Below, in pieces: positions 7,853 through 16,293 of a DNA stretch of 22,613 nt. This DNA comes from a virus. Under the pieces are notes generated by a model. It was not told where the DNA came from and did not search any database. It saw only the letters and a program-made list of their open reading frames with translations. The translations under genes were made by a program, and so were the position numbers. The stretch spans positions 1 through 22,613 of IMG/VR virus record IMGVR_UViG_3300048593_000087. One strand, 5' to 3'. Numbering within the stretch: the stretch's first letter is position 1; each line of letters opens with the position of its first letter.

Positions 7853-8436
7853 TGCAATCATATTCAGTCATAACAGAACCATCAAGCGAGCCAATAACAT
7901 TAGCTGAAGCAAAGCTAAATTTAAGGGTTACAAATAGCTTAGAAGATGCCTTAATAACATCTTTGATAACTGCTGCTCGTAAGTGGGTAGAAGGTTTCAC
8001 ATGGAGGCCATTAATGACACAAACATTGCAGGCTAATTTTGATAAACAAGATGTGCAGATAGTGGATATTAGTTTAAATAAGTTTCCAATTCAATCAATA
8101 ACAAGTATTAAGTATATTGATGCAAATGGAACTGAACAAACAATAAATTCAAGCACTTATGAAGTTGATTTAATCAGCCCAGTTTGTAGAATTAGACTTA
8201 GTGAAGTGCCGACTATGAAAGATAGTTTAAATGCTTTAAAAATTAGATTTGTAGCAGGCTATACAAGTGCAGCTAATGTACCTGCAAATTACAAGCAAGC
8301 AATGTATTTAATCATAACAAGTTTGTATGATAATAGAAATCAAGTAAGCACACAAAATGCAATAGAATTGCCATTTGGAGTTTATACACTTTTAGACATT
8401 GACCATAATAGATATAATAGAACAATAAGTATATGA
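7852..8436 (+). CDS. Head-tail connector / adaptor (phiE125 gp8 / HK97 gp6-like)
   Basis: A 194-aa protein with the family opening TEPSSEPITLAEAKLNLRV (residues 8-26), followed by DALITSLITAARKWVEGFTWRPL (helical, about 32-54), as in the phiE125 gp8 / gp6-like connector family that forms a ring below the portal. The C-terminal part (QAMYLIITSLYDNR) is also typical. GTG at 7852, overlapping the previous stop, keeps the full N-terminus; no ATG lies nearby in frame. It ends by ATGA overlap with the next gene. Confidence 0.88.
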   Translation: MQSYSVITEPSSEPITLAEAKLNLRVTNSLEDALITSLITAARKWVEGFTWRPLMTQTLQANFDKQDVQIVDISLNKFPIQSITSIKYIDANGTEQTINSSTYEVDLISPVCRIRLSEVPTMKDSLNALKIRFVAGYTSAANVPANYKQAMYLIITSLYDNRNQVSTQNAIELPFGVYTLLDIDHNRYNRTISI

Positions 8437-8984
8437 GAAATTTAATAGGAACAAACGCAGTCGCAGTAACAGCAAGCAATACAGATTATATAACCGATTC
8501 AATTGCAGTTCAAGTAACTGAAGCAGAAAAGGTAATTACAAGCGTAACATTAGCCACCGATACATTTACATTAAATGCACATGGATATAATGATGGCGAT
8601 ATCGTAATTTTCACAAATTTAGGAACAGTTACCGGTATCACTACAACTGATAATTATTTTATCATAACAAGTGCTACAAACACTTTCCAAGTATCATTAA
8701 GTTTAGGCGGTTCGGCAGTTGATTTAACTGGAGCAGCTACCACAGCACCATCAATAGATAGGATTTTCGCTCGTAGAACACAAAGAGTTGAAGGTTCATT
8801 GTACATAGGTGTAAGTGGTGATGTAAATGTTTTATTGAATGGGCATCTTGATACTAATACAGCAACCGCAGCAAGTAGAGGCGCACAATTGTTTAAGAAT
8901 GTTCCAGTAGGACCATTTCCATATTCGGTGAAAAAAGTTTTTAGTACAAATACAACTGCAACAAACATTCTTTGTATATACTAA
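8433..8984 (+). CDS. Neck-region protein with inserted FCCH-like beta domain
   Basis: A 183-aa, Thr/Ala/Val-rich, probably all-beta protein. The segment from about residue 33 to 104 (HGYNDGDIVIF, then TDNYFIITSATNTFQVS, then LGGSAVDLTG) matches the repeat-like module often annotated in phage structural proteins as FCCH-like. The flanks (1-32 and 115-183, including VEGSLYIGVSGDVNVLL) read as one small domain split by the insert. The gene sits between connector and head-closure genes, so a neck or head decoration role is likely, by position. No enzyme motif is seen. Confidence 0.65.
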   Translation: MRNLIGTNAVAVTASNTDYITDSIAVQVTEAEKVITSVTLATDTFTLNAHGYNDGDIVIFTNLGTVTGITTTDNYFIITSATNTFQVSLSLGGSAVDLTGAATTAPSIDRIFARRTQRVEGSLYIGVSGDVNVLLNGHLDTNTATAASRGAQLFKNVPVGPFPYSVKKVFSTNTTATNILCIY

Positions 8985-9323
8985 ATGGATATTATAAGCG
9001 GTAAATTTGATAACCAAATTACTTTGTATAGCCCAACAACTACACAGAGTTCATCAAGTGGTGCAACTTCATATAGTTATACTGCAGGTTCTACAATTTG
9101 GTGCTATGTTAATAATAGAGCGAATACAGAGCAGTTTGTTGAAGCTAAAAAGAATGTTGATGACAGATTAACAATTGATGTTAGATTTAACGATGTAACA
9201 ACTGTAACAAATGAGTGGCAGTTTCAATATGAAGGACTTCAATATTCGGTAGTAACATTGTTTGAAGCACCTGAATATGGTAGAAGAAATGTAGTAAGAA
9301 TAGTAGGAGAGATTTTAACATAA
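8985..9323 (+). CDS. Head closure / stopper protein (SPP1 gp16-like)
   Basis: A 112-aa protein of the phage head-tail joining family. It starts with a short SGKFDNQITLYSPT strand region, has a central W-x-x-V segment (TIWCYVNNRA) followed by a conserved-looking RLTIDVRF and ends YSVVTLFEAPEYGRRNVVRI, as in family members. Such proteins cap the connector and hold DNA in the head. ATG follows the previous TAA immediately, and its own stop overlaps the next start by one base. Confidence 0.83.
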   Translation: MDIISGKFDNQITLYSPTTTQSSSSGATSYSYTAGSTIWCYVNNRANTEQFVEAKKNVDDRLTIDVRFNDVTTVTNEWQFQYEGLQYSVVTLFEAPEYGRRNVVRIVGEILT

Positions 9324-9871
9324 TGAGTAAATTAACAAGAAATACAAGCAATCCAAATGGAATATCAATGAATTGCAGCATTGATGGGATTGATGATATT
9401 GTTAATGGAATCAAACTATTGTCTAATGAGTCAAATTTTAAAGACATACAAAAAGTTAATCAGACAGTTGCTAATGATTTAATAATTGCTTTAAAATCGG
9501 CAGTTCCAATTAATACTGGAGATTTGAAGAATAGCATAGATTCATTTAAGAGTAAGAAAAATACTAATTTCTTATGGGTAGGACCTAATTATTCTACTAA
9601 AAAAAGTATGTTTAAAGGTGGCAATCATGCACACTTAGTTGAGTATGGGACAGTTGATAGGTATATTGGTGTTAAAAGCAAGTTTGTAGCTGCAAATTTA
9701 TCAAAAGCAGGTGTAAAGCAAGGATTTAGAGGTAAAATGCCTGCACATCCATTTATAAGACCAACTTATGATAAAATGAAAACTTCATTACTTGATAAGT
9801 TAAAAAAAGGTTATGAAAGTGTAATTGTAGAGGCAGCAAAAAAAACTGGAGTATTTAGTGAAGGCAGGTAA
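9323..9871 (+). CDS. HK97 gp10-like tail completion / neck protein
   Basis: A 182-aa protein with the HK97-gp10 signature: helix-rich start, AVPINTGDLKNSI (about 60-72), then HAHLVEYGTVDR (about 107-119) and AHPFIRPTYDKM (about 143-154) before a C-terminal helix. The family joins tail and head. About 25 extra N-terminal residues precede the usual helix start. The leader includes AGGAGA ten or so bases upstream, one of few purine-rich Shine-Dalgarno-like sites here. It overlaps the next gene by 14 nt. Confidence 0.86.
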   Translation: MSKLTRNTSNPNGISMNCSIDGIDDIVNGIKLLSNESNFKDIQKVNQTVANDLIIALKSAVPINTGDLKNSIDSFKSKKNTNFLWVGPNYSTKKSMFKGGNHAHLVEYGTVDRYIGVKSKFVAANLSKAGVKQGFRGKMPAHPFIRPTYDKMKTSLLDKLKKGYESVIVEAAKKTGVFSEGR

Positions 9872-10259
9872 AGCAATATATAACATTTTAACTAATACAT
9901 CGGCAGTCACAGCATATGTAAGTACTAGAATATCTCCCTTAAAAGCGAGTAATTTAGCTGAATTTCCATATGTGGTTTATGAGCAGATTAGCTTAGTACC
10001 AACTATTGAAAAAGATGGACCAAGCAAACTTGATATTATAAGAATGCAGGTTAACATATTACATACTGATTACGATACACTAAGCAACATAGCAGATGCA
10101 ATAAGATTAGCTTTAGAGCGTAAAACATCAGGAACTTATGGCGGTGTTAATGTTCAATCAATAGTATTTGATAATGAAGGCGAAATGTACAATGATAATG
10201 TTGATTTGAATGGTGTATATGGATGGCAACAAGATTATATTTTAAGAATAAAAAATTAA
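9858..10259 (+). CDS. Tail completion protein (DUF3168 / gp17-like)
   Basis: A 133-aa protein that fits the DUF3168 tail-terminator-like family: an N-terminal helix with AIYNILTNTSAV, then RISPLKASNLAEFPYVVYEQIS (about 23-44), a middle strand with MQVNILHTDYDTL and an ADAIRLALE helix, and a final GWQQDYILRI strand. These proteins cap the tail tube where it meets the neck. The likely start is GTG at 9858, inside the previous gene (14-nt overlap). The position just before the tail-tube genes fits. Confidence 0.82.
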   Translation: MKAGKAIYNILTNTSAVTAYVSTRISPLKASNLAEFPYVVYEQISLVPTIEKDGPSKLDIIRMQVNILHTDYDTLSNIADAIRLALERKTSGTYGGVNVQSIVFDNEGEMYNDNVDLNGVYGWQQDYILRIKN

Positions 10260-10263
10260 GAAC

Positions 10264-11073
10264 ATGACAAACGGAACGGATATACTTTTATTAATAGACA
10301 ATGACCCAATCGCAGCATTAACTTCAAACGATTTTAATTGCGAAGTGGATGTAAAAGACATCACATCTAAAGATAGCGCAGGGTGGAGAGAGTGCAAACC
10401 AATGAAGAAAAGTTTCAATGGTTCTGCAAATGGATTTATAAAAGGAGTTGGAATTAACTTGGTAAAATCAAGTGAAAATTTAGCAAATGCGACTAATTGG
10501 AACAAAGGAACAAACACAATAACAAGTAATAGTGCGGTTGATGCTTTTGGTAGAAAAACAGCAGATTTAATAACCTTTACAGCATCGGTAATAACACAAT
10601 CAATAGATAATGTACAATTAGATGATTATGTAACATTTTCGCTATATGCTAAAGGTAGTGGAACTATGCTTATTAGAGTTCAAAATTTAGATACTGGCAC
10701 AACGCAATCAATAACCTTAACTGGAACTTTAACTAGATATTCAGCAACTTTTCAATCTACTGATGGTGTAGATGTTTCAGTAGAAATATACAAAGGAACT
10801 GCAACAAGTGCAACAGTATCAAACATAATGGTAAACATAGGTCAAACAGCGTTACCATATACAAGAAGCGGTTATACATTTGATGAACTTTATGACTTGC
10901 AAAATAATGGAACTAAAATTACTATGTTAATTTCAGACCAAATAGATGGCAATAAGCAATATTCAGGATTTGGATATATAAAAAGTTTAAAGCATACAGA
11001 CCCAGTAGAAGATACATCAACTTTTACTTGCTCAATAGAAGGAACAGCAGATTTAAGTAAAACAACGATATAA
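10264..11073 (+). CDS. Tail tube protein paralogue A with inserted fibre/carbohydrate-binding-like domain
   Basis: A 269-aa protein. Residues 1-62 and 202-269 align to the next gene (NGTDI, LTSNDFN, SAGWRE, KKSFN, SANGF, then DLY/ELYD, Y-G-IKSLK/IKSIK, PVEDT, EGT), so it is a tail-tube paralogue. Residues about 63-201 (nt 10450-10866) are an insert beginning NLVKSSENL...NW, with ADLITF, VTFSLYAKGSG and ending ALPYTRSG. This is the beta-sandwich module often seen in phage fibre and spike proteins, thought to bind glycans. Inference: the insert projects from the tube. Leader: A-rich TTAAGAAC, shared with the paralogue. Confidence 0.8.
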   Translation: MTNGTDILLLIDNDPIAALTSNDFNCEVDVKDITSKDSAGWRECKPMKKSFNGSANGFIKGVGINLVKSSENLANATNWNKGTNTITSNSAVDAFGRKTADLITFTASVITQSIDNVQLDDYVTFSLYAKGSGTMLIRVQNLDTGTTQSITLTGTLTRYSATFQSTDGVDVSVEIYKGTATSATVSNIMVNIGQTALPYTRSGYTFDELYDLQNNGTKITMLISDQIDGNKQYSGFGYIKSLKHTDPVEDTSTFTCSIEGTADLSKTTI

Positions 11074-11085
11074 TTATATAAGAAC

Positions 11086-11502
11086 ATGGCAACAACAGGA
11101 ATGGTAAACGGAACGGATATTACAATTAAGGTAGCAACCAAAGTAATAGCCCGATTAACTTCAAACGACTTCAATTTAGAACGTGAAGTAAAAGATGTAA
11201 CAACAAAACAAAGTGCAGGATGGAGAGAGATTTTAGTTTATAAGAAATCATTCAACTTTTCAGCGAATGGATTTTATGAAGAAAAGACTGGTAGTACTTA
11301 TCAATTCTTTGTTGATTTATATGATGCATGGAATACTGGTTCGGCAGTAACTGTAAGAGTAGGTAGTTCAGTAAGTGGAGATGTGTACTATGAAGGTTCA
11401 GCATTTATTAAATCAATTAAACAAGGCGCACCAGTAGAAGATACAGCTACTTATACTGTATCATTTGAAGGTACTGGAGCAATAACTAAAGCAACTAACT
11501 AA
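11086..11502 (+). CDS. Major tail tube protein (paralogue B, minimal form)
   Basis: A 138-aa TP901-1-type tail tube protein of one compact domain, compared with 269 aa in its neighbour. Shared blocks: NGTDI (8-12), LTSNDFN (24-30), SAGWRE (43-48), SANGF (59-63), then a C-terminal PVEDTATYTVSFEGT stretch. Subunits of this family stack as rings around the tape measure to form the tube. The leader ATAAGAAC and the DNA of the first 30 codons are very like paralogue A, so the pair arose by duplication. A structured stem-loop follows the stop. As the unadorned copy it is the better candidate for the bulk tube, which is inference. Confidence 0.85.
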   Translation: MATTGMVNGTDITIKVATKVIARLTSNDFNLEREVKDVTTKQSAGWREILVYKKSFNFSANGFYEEKTGSTYQFFVDLYDAWNTGSAVTVRVGSSVSGDVYYEGSAFIKSIKQGAPVEDTATYTVSFEGTGAITKATN

Positions 11503-11505
11503 CTG

Positions 11506-11557
11506 GGTGGCATTGGCATTGGCTTTTAGCTTTTTAAGCTATTGCCTTTGCCATACC
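11506..11557 (+). terminator. Extended imperfect hairpin after the tail tube gene
   Basis: The inner stem is TAGCTT/AAGCTA (11527-11532 with 11536-11541, loop TTT). Outer paired blocks are GGC 11521-11523 with GCC 11544-11546, GGC 11515-11517 with GCC 11550-11552, and GGT 11506-11508 with ACC 11555-11557, separated by small internal loops. There is no U run after it, so it may stabilise the tail-tube mRNA or act as an attenuator more than as a full terminator. Confidence 0.45.
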
Positions 11558-11576
11558 AACAAAACTAAAAAGCAAT

Positions 11577-11897
11577 ATGAAAGTAACAATAAAAGAAGCA
11601 AAACACGATGTAGTTTTTAATTACACTGCATTAAAAAAAATCCAAGAATTAACGAATACTAAAATATTCGACATTGGCAACTTAGATGCGTTAGAAAATG
11701 CACCTATTTATTTAGCGAGTGGTATTTTTGGTGGCGCAGTAATTAAGGATTCTAACCTTACAGAAATGCCAATCAGCGTGAAAGAATGTGAAGACTACTT
11801 CAATCAAAATTTATCAGCCTTTTATGAGGTATCAATGGAGATGAACAAGTCATTAACAAATGCTTTTGCGCCAAAAAACGACAAGGGGGCGAAGTAG
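11577..11897 (+). CDS. Tail assembly chaperone, short form (gpG-like)
   Basis: A 106-aa protein located between the tail-tube and tape-measure genes, the usual place for the lambda gpG/gpGT-type chaperones that keep the tape measure soluble and guide tube assembly. Sequence: IKEAKHDVVFNYTALKKIQELTN at the N-terminus and a helical C-terminus. The short form ends at TAG 11895-11897. A -1 slippery heptamer and stem-loop lie just before that stop and allow extension into the next frame. The leader AACTAAAAAGCAAT is A-rich. Confidence 0.85.
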   Translation: MKVTIKEAKHDVVFNYTALKKIQELTNTKIFDIGNLDALENAPIYLASGIFGGAVIKDSNLTEMPISVKECEDYFNQNLSAFYEVSMEMNKSLTNAFAPKNDKGAK

Positions 11898-11902
11898 CCC
11901 CC
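11873..11902 (+). promoter_or_regulatory. Programmed -1 ribosomal frameshift signal
   Basis: In the chaperone frame the codons CCA AAA AAC give the slippery heptamer A_AAA_AAC at 11873-11879. After a 5-nt spacer comes a perfect 6-bp GC stem, GGGGGC (11885-11890) with GCCCCC (11897-11902), loop GAAGTA. The zero-frame stop TAG (11895-11897) is at the loop/stem edge. Slipping back one base puts ribosomes in the frame that is open to 12220. This is the arrangement known from gpG/gpGT-type genes. Confidence 0.9.
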
Positions 11903-11953
11903 AACTTTGATTTAATATTAGACCACTATTCAACTGCATTAGGTCAGATAGGC

Positions 11954-12220
11954 ATGAGTGCAGTTGAATTTTGGATAATACAACCTTGCGAATTTTACGC
12001 TATTAATCATAAGTATTTAGAGCAGTTAAAATTTAAAGACCAAAACGATTGGGAGCGCATAAGGTGGCAAACAACATGGCTAGTAAATTGTCATGTAACA
12101 AAACCATTAAAAGCCCAAGATTTGATTAAATTTGAATGGGAAACCAAAGATGAATCAAGCGGATTGACAAAAGAAAAGATTGAAGAACTTAAACAAAAGT
12201 GGAACTTAGATAATGGCTGA
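11954..12220 (+). CDS. Tail assembly chaperone, frameshift extension (gpGT-like C-terminal part)
   Basis: An 88-aa frame from ATG 11954, but it is open upstream through the slippery site. The likely product is the fusion 11577-11879 plus 11879-12220, 214 aa, with the junction reading PKK then RQGGEVAPNFDLIL. The fused region has WIIQPCEFYAINHKYLEQL and WERIRWQTTWLVNC, resembling the alpha-helical T parts of other tail chaperones (a segment before the tape measure that recruits it). Whether ATG 11954 is ever used alone is unknown; family precedent says no. It overlaps the tape measure gene by 8 nt. Confidence 0.82.
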   Translation: MSAVEFWIIQPCEFYAINHKYLEQLKFKDQNDWERIRWQTTWLVNCHVTKPLKAQDLIKFEWETKDESSGLTKEKIEELKQKWNLDNG

Positions 12221-13943
12221 CAAAATACTTAGCATAGGATTAGGAGCAAACACATCAGGTCTTAAAAAGGACATGGATAATGCAGCCGCAATCGTAAAGA
12301 GTGCAGGTCAGCAAATGGGTGATGCAGTAATGCAATCATCAGATAAAATTTCTGCAAGTTCTAAGCGTTCAGGCGAAAATTTACAGCAAGCATATAGAGC
12401 AGCCGCACGAGATGCAAGGGAAGCAGCATTGCAATTTGGTGAAACATCAGATAAATTTAGAGTAGCAGCAAAGACCGCAGGTGAGTTAAAAGATAGATTA
12501 GATTTAACCAATAGTACAATTAAAGCATTTTCAAGTGATGCGCCAGTATTAAGTGCAACAGTTGGAGTAATGCAGTCATTGGCAGGGGCATTTAGTGCAG
12601 CGCAAGGGGCAGCAGCGTTATTTGGAACTGATAGCAAAGCATTGCAAGAAACAATGGTAAAATTGCAAGGTGCAATGGCATTAACTCAAGGTTTACAATC
12701 ATTAAAAGAAGCGGGCGATTCTTTTATGGTTTTAAAAACAGTTATTACTTTGGAAGTTTTACCTGCAATAGCTTCAATCGGAGCGACCACAGCAATAGCA
12801 ACTGCAGGATTAACATTAATTATAGGTGCTTTAGTAGCCTTATCCATTCAAACGATGGGTGATACTAAAAAAGCGCAAGAAGATTATATTCGTTTGACTA
12901 ATGAAGGAGCAAGGGCACAAGCAAACTTAAATGCAGCAATTCAAGATAGTGTTACCAAGCAAAGGGCATTAGCATTATTACAAGCAGAAGCAACTGGAGA
13001 TAAAGGTACATTAGAAAGAGAAAAGGCAAAACAAGATTATGAAATTGCAGTAGAGGCTAATCGTAAAACGTATTTGGAAAGTCAAAAAAATTTATTTGAC
13101 CAAATGCGTTATAGAGATACGTTAAAATCATTAACTGAAATTTATAAAAACAAACAAAATGAAATTGAAAAAGGAATTTTAGATGATTTAAAGAAAAATA
13201 ATAAACAAATACAAGATGAGCACAAAAAGCACGTAGAAGAAATTCAGAAAATGAATAGTGAGATGCGTGCAAGAGGTGGAACGGATGAAGGCATTTATTT
13301 AATTCAAAGGAAAAAAGCAACTGGAGTATCATTTGGAGCTCAAAGCAATGATGAATTAAGGCAGGGAATAATAAAAAATTTAGAAGCAGCAAAATTAAAT
13401 GTACCTCAAACAGTTACTTTTACATTTAAAGCAGAGGGATTAGATGACATTCAAAAAGCAGGTCAAAGAATGGTAGTTTTGAATGATGGTGTCAAGAAAT
13501 TAGGAGAAACATTACAAGCTCAAATAGTACCTGCACTTCAAAATTTTGGAAACTCACTTGGTAGAGCATTAGGTGGTGATAATATAGATGCAGGCAAAGC
13601 ATTGAAAGCAATGTTAGCAGATATGTGTAATGCAATGGCAATGACTATGTACGCAATGGCAGCAGGTTATTTTGCTGTTCAAGCCTATGGTCATGCAGCA
13701 GCAGCAACCGCAGCAGGTATAGGATTAAATATAGCAGCAGGGGTATTAGGTGCAGGTGCAAGCGGTGGCGGTGTAAGTTCAGGTGGTGGCGGTGGTGGCG
13801 GTTCAGTAATTAATGCAGGTACATTCGGAAATGGTGGAATGAATAGCAATTTTGGAGTATTACAAGTAGGTGGCGAAATTAGAGGAAATAATCTTTTAGT
13901 AAGTGTTAATAGAAGCGGTTATGAAAGGGGCAGAGTAAGATAA
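12213..13943 (+). CDS. Tape measure protein
   Basis: A 576-aa, Ala/Gln/Lys-rich, mostly helical protein that would set tail length and be ejected to help DNA cross the envelope. Residues 20-100 are coiled-coil-like. A long hydrophobic stretch at 181-213 (LPAIASIGATTAIATAGLTL) is a membrane-segment candidate. A second Ala-rich hydrophobic part near 470-515 precedes a Gly-rich linker. At the roughly 0.15 nm per residue usual for tape measures, the tail would be around 85 nm. This is short for a siphovirus. It overlaps the chaperone gene by 8 nt and the next gene by one base (TAATG). Confidence 0.88.
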   Translation: MADKILSIGLGANTSGLKKDMDNAAAIVKSAGQQMGDAVMQSSDKISASSKRSGENLQQAYRAAARDAREAALQFGETSDKFRVAAKTAGELKDRLDLTNSTIKAFSSDAPVLSATVGVMQSLAGAFSAAQGAAALFGTDSKALQETMVKLQGAMALTQGLQSLKEAGDSFMVLKTVITLEVLPAIASIGATTAIATAGLTLIIGALVALSIQTMGDTKKAQEDYIRLTNEGARAQANLNAAIQDSVTKQRALALLQAEATGDKGTLEREKAKQDYEIAVEANRKTYLESQKNLFDQMRYRDTLKSLTEIYKNKQNEIEKGILDDLKKNNKQIQDEHKKHVEEIQKMNSEMRARGGTDEGIYLIQRKKATGVSFGAQSNDELRQGIIKNLEAAKLNVPQTVTFTFKAEGLDDIQKAGQRMVVLNDGVKKLGETLQAQIVPALQNFGNSLGRALGGDNIDAGKALKAMLADMCNAMAMTMYAMAAGYFAVQAYGHAAAATAAGIGLNIAAGVLGAGASGGGVSSGGGGGGGSVINAGTFGNGGMNSNFGVLQVGGEIRGNNLLVSVNRSGYERGRVR

Positions 13944-16291
13944 TGAGTAATGCAAAATATATAACTTATGTTCAATCTACTAAGTTTAATGAGAAATGGA
14001 AAGTAGAGATTTGGGATACAGACTACACAAGTGGTGCAAGTACTGAAATAGCAACATCAAGCCCACCAATATTAAACTATGAAAGTCAAAATGACAAGCG
14101 ATATGCAAGTATTAAAGGCAGTAGTTTAAGTGTTCCTATTATAGTTGACAATTCTACTCTAGAAAATTGGTTATTTAATCAAGTTCAATTAGCGAAAGAA
14201 GAAAGATTTTATTGTCATTTGTACAAATGGAATACATCAACAAACCTATACGAATTATATTGGATAGGTGTATTATTGCATGATTTAAACCAACGTGAAG
14301 ATGCTGCTTATCCTTACACTTATGAACTTAAATTTACCGATGGATTAGCACGTTTAAAAGACTTTAGATTTTTAGAATTAGCAGATAGTACAAATGCACT
14401 TAGCTACACACCACAAACATTAAATTGGTATTTGTACGAATGTTTAAAAAGAACTCCTTTTTATTCTAGGGTATCGGCAGGCACTCAATTTTATGGTAGT
14501 TCAGTAAATTTCTATGAATATAACATGGTGGTATCAGGTACTCATTGGAGTACTAATGTTGACCCGTTAGATGAAACTACTGTATATCCAAAAGCATTTT
14601 GCAATACCTTGTCAAATGGACAATTAGAAGCGTTTAGTTTTTACGATATATTAGAGCAAATTTTAACTTTATTTGATGCTCGAATAATTTTAGCACAGCC
14701 ATATTTTAGAATTATATCAAGAAATAATTACATTAATGCCTCATGGAAAGAGCGCACATATTTAGCGGATGGTACATTTGAAGCACAGACATTAGTAGCG
14801 TGGGATTCTAATATAAACCAATCAACAGAATGGGCATCAAGTGGCACTAATTGTTGGCAGTATTTCCCAGCAATAAAAACAGCAAGAAGGAAATTTAATA
14901 CAACTAATGTAAATTTATTTTTAGGAAGTAATAATCCATTTGATAGTTCAAATTTGCCTTCTTTTACTGGAAGTATTATTGGTGGAAAACAATTAAGTTT
15001 GATAGGTCAATTTAATATTATAAGTAATCAAATTACTCCACCAGCTAATGCAAATATAATTTGTAGTGTAAGAATTCAAGTTGGTATTTATTATTTAAAA
15101 ACTAATCCTACAAATGGAAATTTAACATGGACCACATCAAGTGCAGATAGGTATTTATTAGATTTGCCAATTATAAATAATAATTTTATTGCAGGTGTTA
15201 ATATAATAACTCCAGTACTTCCAAGCGGAACACATGCAAATGCTTTTGCCACAGTAACATCAATTCTATTAATTACAAATGGTCGAAATATTAATTTAAC
15301 CCAATCTGCAAATACTTGGTTAAATACTGCAGTTGGATTTATATTTTTAACATTAAATAATAGTCTTGTTTTTCAATATTATAACAGTGAAAATGGGAAC
15401 AACTACATAAGCTACGAAGTAGATAGTACAAGCGGATTAATAAACAGCGAAGACATTGAACTACTTGAAAGCTTCTTAGGAGATAATAATAAGGGTTTAA
15501 ATGGTTCATTATATACTGGAAGTAAATTTGCACCTTTAATAAGTACTGCGCAATGGAAAACAGATGGTGGTGGTACTGCTTATGATATTAATAATCTTTT
15601 ACTAATTGAAACCATCGCACCTCAATTATACCCTAATCCACGTTATCAAGGCAATTTAATTACAAATGGGCATCCTTACAATCGTTACTTATATCAAGGT
15701 GATTCGTATATCTTAAATGGTGGAGAATTGAATTTAGAAAGTATGGAGTGGAGTGGGGAGTGGTTTAAGATTTACAGAAATATATCAACAATAGATACTC
15801 ATGGAGGTGTAGAAATAGAGCAAGGTGGTAACACTACAAGTGCATTTGCAAGTTTAAATCAAGGTATAAGAAATGAGCAAAGGAGAGAAAGCTACTATGA
15901 TGCTGAAAGAATAATAGGAGCAATTACAGAAACATTAACAGGAACTAAAACAGCGATAAAAGCAAGTGTTTTAAGGGCTTTAAAAGATGGCGATAAGATT
16001 ATATTAATACCAAGTTATGCAGGCGATATAGTAGAATGCGAATTGAGCGCAGATATAGCAGTAAATGATACTGAAATACCAATTATTTCACAAAGTTTTA
16101 CAGATGATATTCCTGCGGGTAGTCTTATATTTGTTCCATTCAATAAACCAGTATTAGATACAATGAGAGTTAATGGATTGGCTATGTTTGATGGGAATTT
16201 AAGTTTTGATGGATTACCAACATCAGACCCTCATATTAATGGCAGAGTTTATAGAGACGGTTCACATAATTTAAAAATAAGTAACGGATAA
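13943..16291 (+). CDS. Large tail tip / baseplate protein
   Basis: A 782-aa protein in the slot after the tape measure, where distal-tail and tail-hub (Tal-like) proteins lie. The N-terminal 150 residues (SLSVPIIVDN, then YELYWIGVLLHDLNQRED and TDGLARLKDF) resemble the tail-hub-like proteins of Bacteroidota phages as I remember them. The centre is Asn/Ser/Thr-rich and likely beta. The last 45 residues (DTMRVNGLAMFDG, GLPTSDPHINGRVYRDG) look like a fibre-type C-terminus. No hydrolase motif is evident. There may be no separate Dit gene, so hub and Dit roles could be combined; that is inference. Confidence 0.68.
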   Translation: MSNAKYITYVQSTKFNEKWKVEIWDTDYTSGASTEIATSSPPILNYESQNDKRYASIKGSSLSVPIIVDNSTLENWLFNQVQLAKEERFYCHLYKWNTSTNLYELYWIGVLLHDLNQREDAAYPYTYELKFTDGLARLKDFRFLELADSTNALSYTPQTLNWYLYECLKRTPFYSRVSAGTQFYGSSVNFYEYNMVVSGTHWSTNVDPLDETTVYPKAFCNTLSNGQLEAFSFYDILEQILTLFDARIILAQPYFRIISRNNYINASWKERTYLADGTFEAQTLVAWDSNINQSTEWASSGTNCWQYFPAIKTARRKFNTTNVNLFLGSNNPFDSSNLPSFTGSIIGGKQLSLIGQFNIISNQITPPANANIICSVRIQVGIYYLKTNPTNGNLTWTTSSADRYLLDLPIINNNFIAGVNIITPVLPSGTHANAFATVTSILLITNGRNINLTQSANTWLNTAVGFIFLTLNNSLVFQYYNSENGNNYISYEVDSTSGLINSEDIELLESFLGDNNKGLNGSLYTGSKFAPLISTAQWKTDGGGTAYDINNLLLIETIAPQLYPNPRYQGNLITNGHPYNRYLYQGDSYILNGGELNLESMEWSGEWFKIYRNISTIDTHGGVEIEQGGNTTSAFASLNQGIRNEQRRESYYDAERIIGAITETLTGTKTAIKASVLRALKDGDKIILIPSYAGDIVECELSADIAVNDTEIPIISQSFTDDIPAGSLIFVPFNKPVLDTMRVNGLAMFDGNLSFDGLPTSDPHINGRVYRDGSHNLKISNG

Positions 16292-16293
16292 CA

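Noticed and set aside
12308-12637. Antisense ORF of 109 codons in the tape measure gene
   Set aside because: It is a shadow of the repetitive Ala codons in the tape measure; no recognisable protein, and every supported gene is on the + strand. The other minus-strand ORFs (for example 693-1016, 3146-3427, 8654-8968) were dropped for the same reason.
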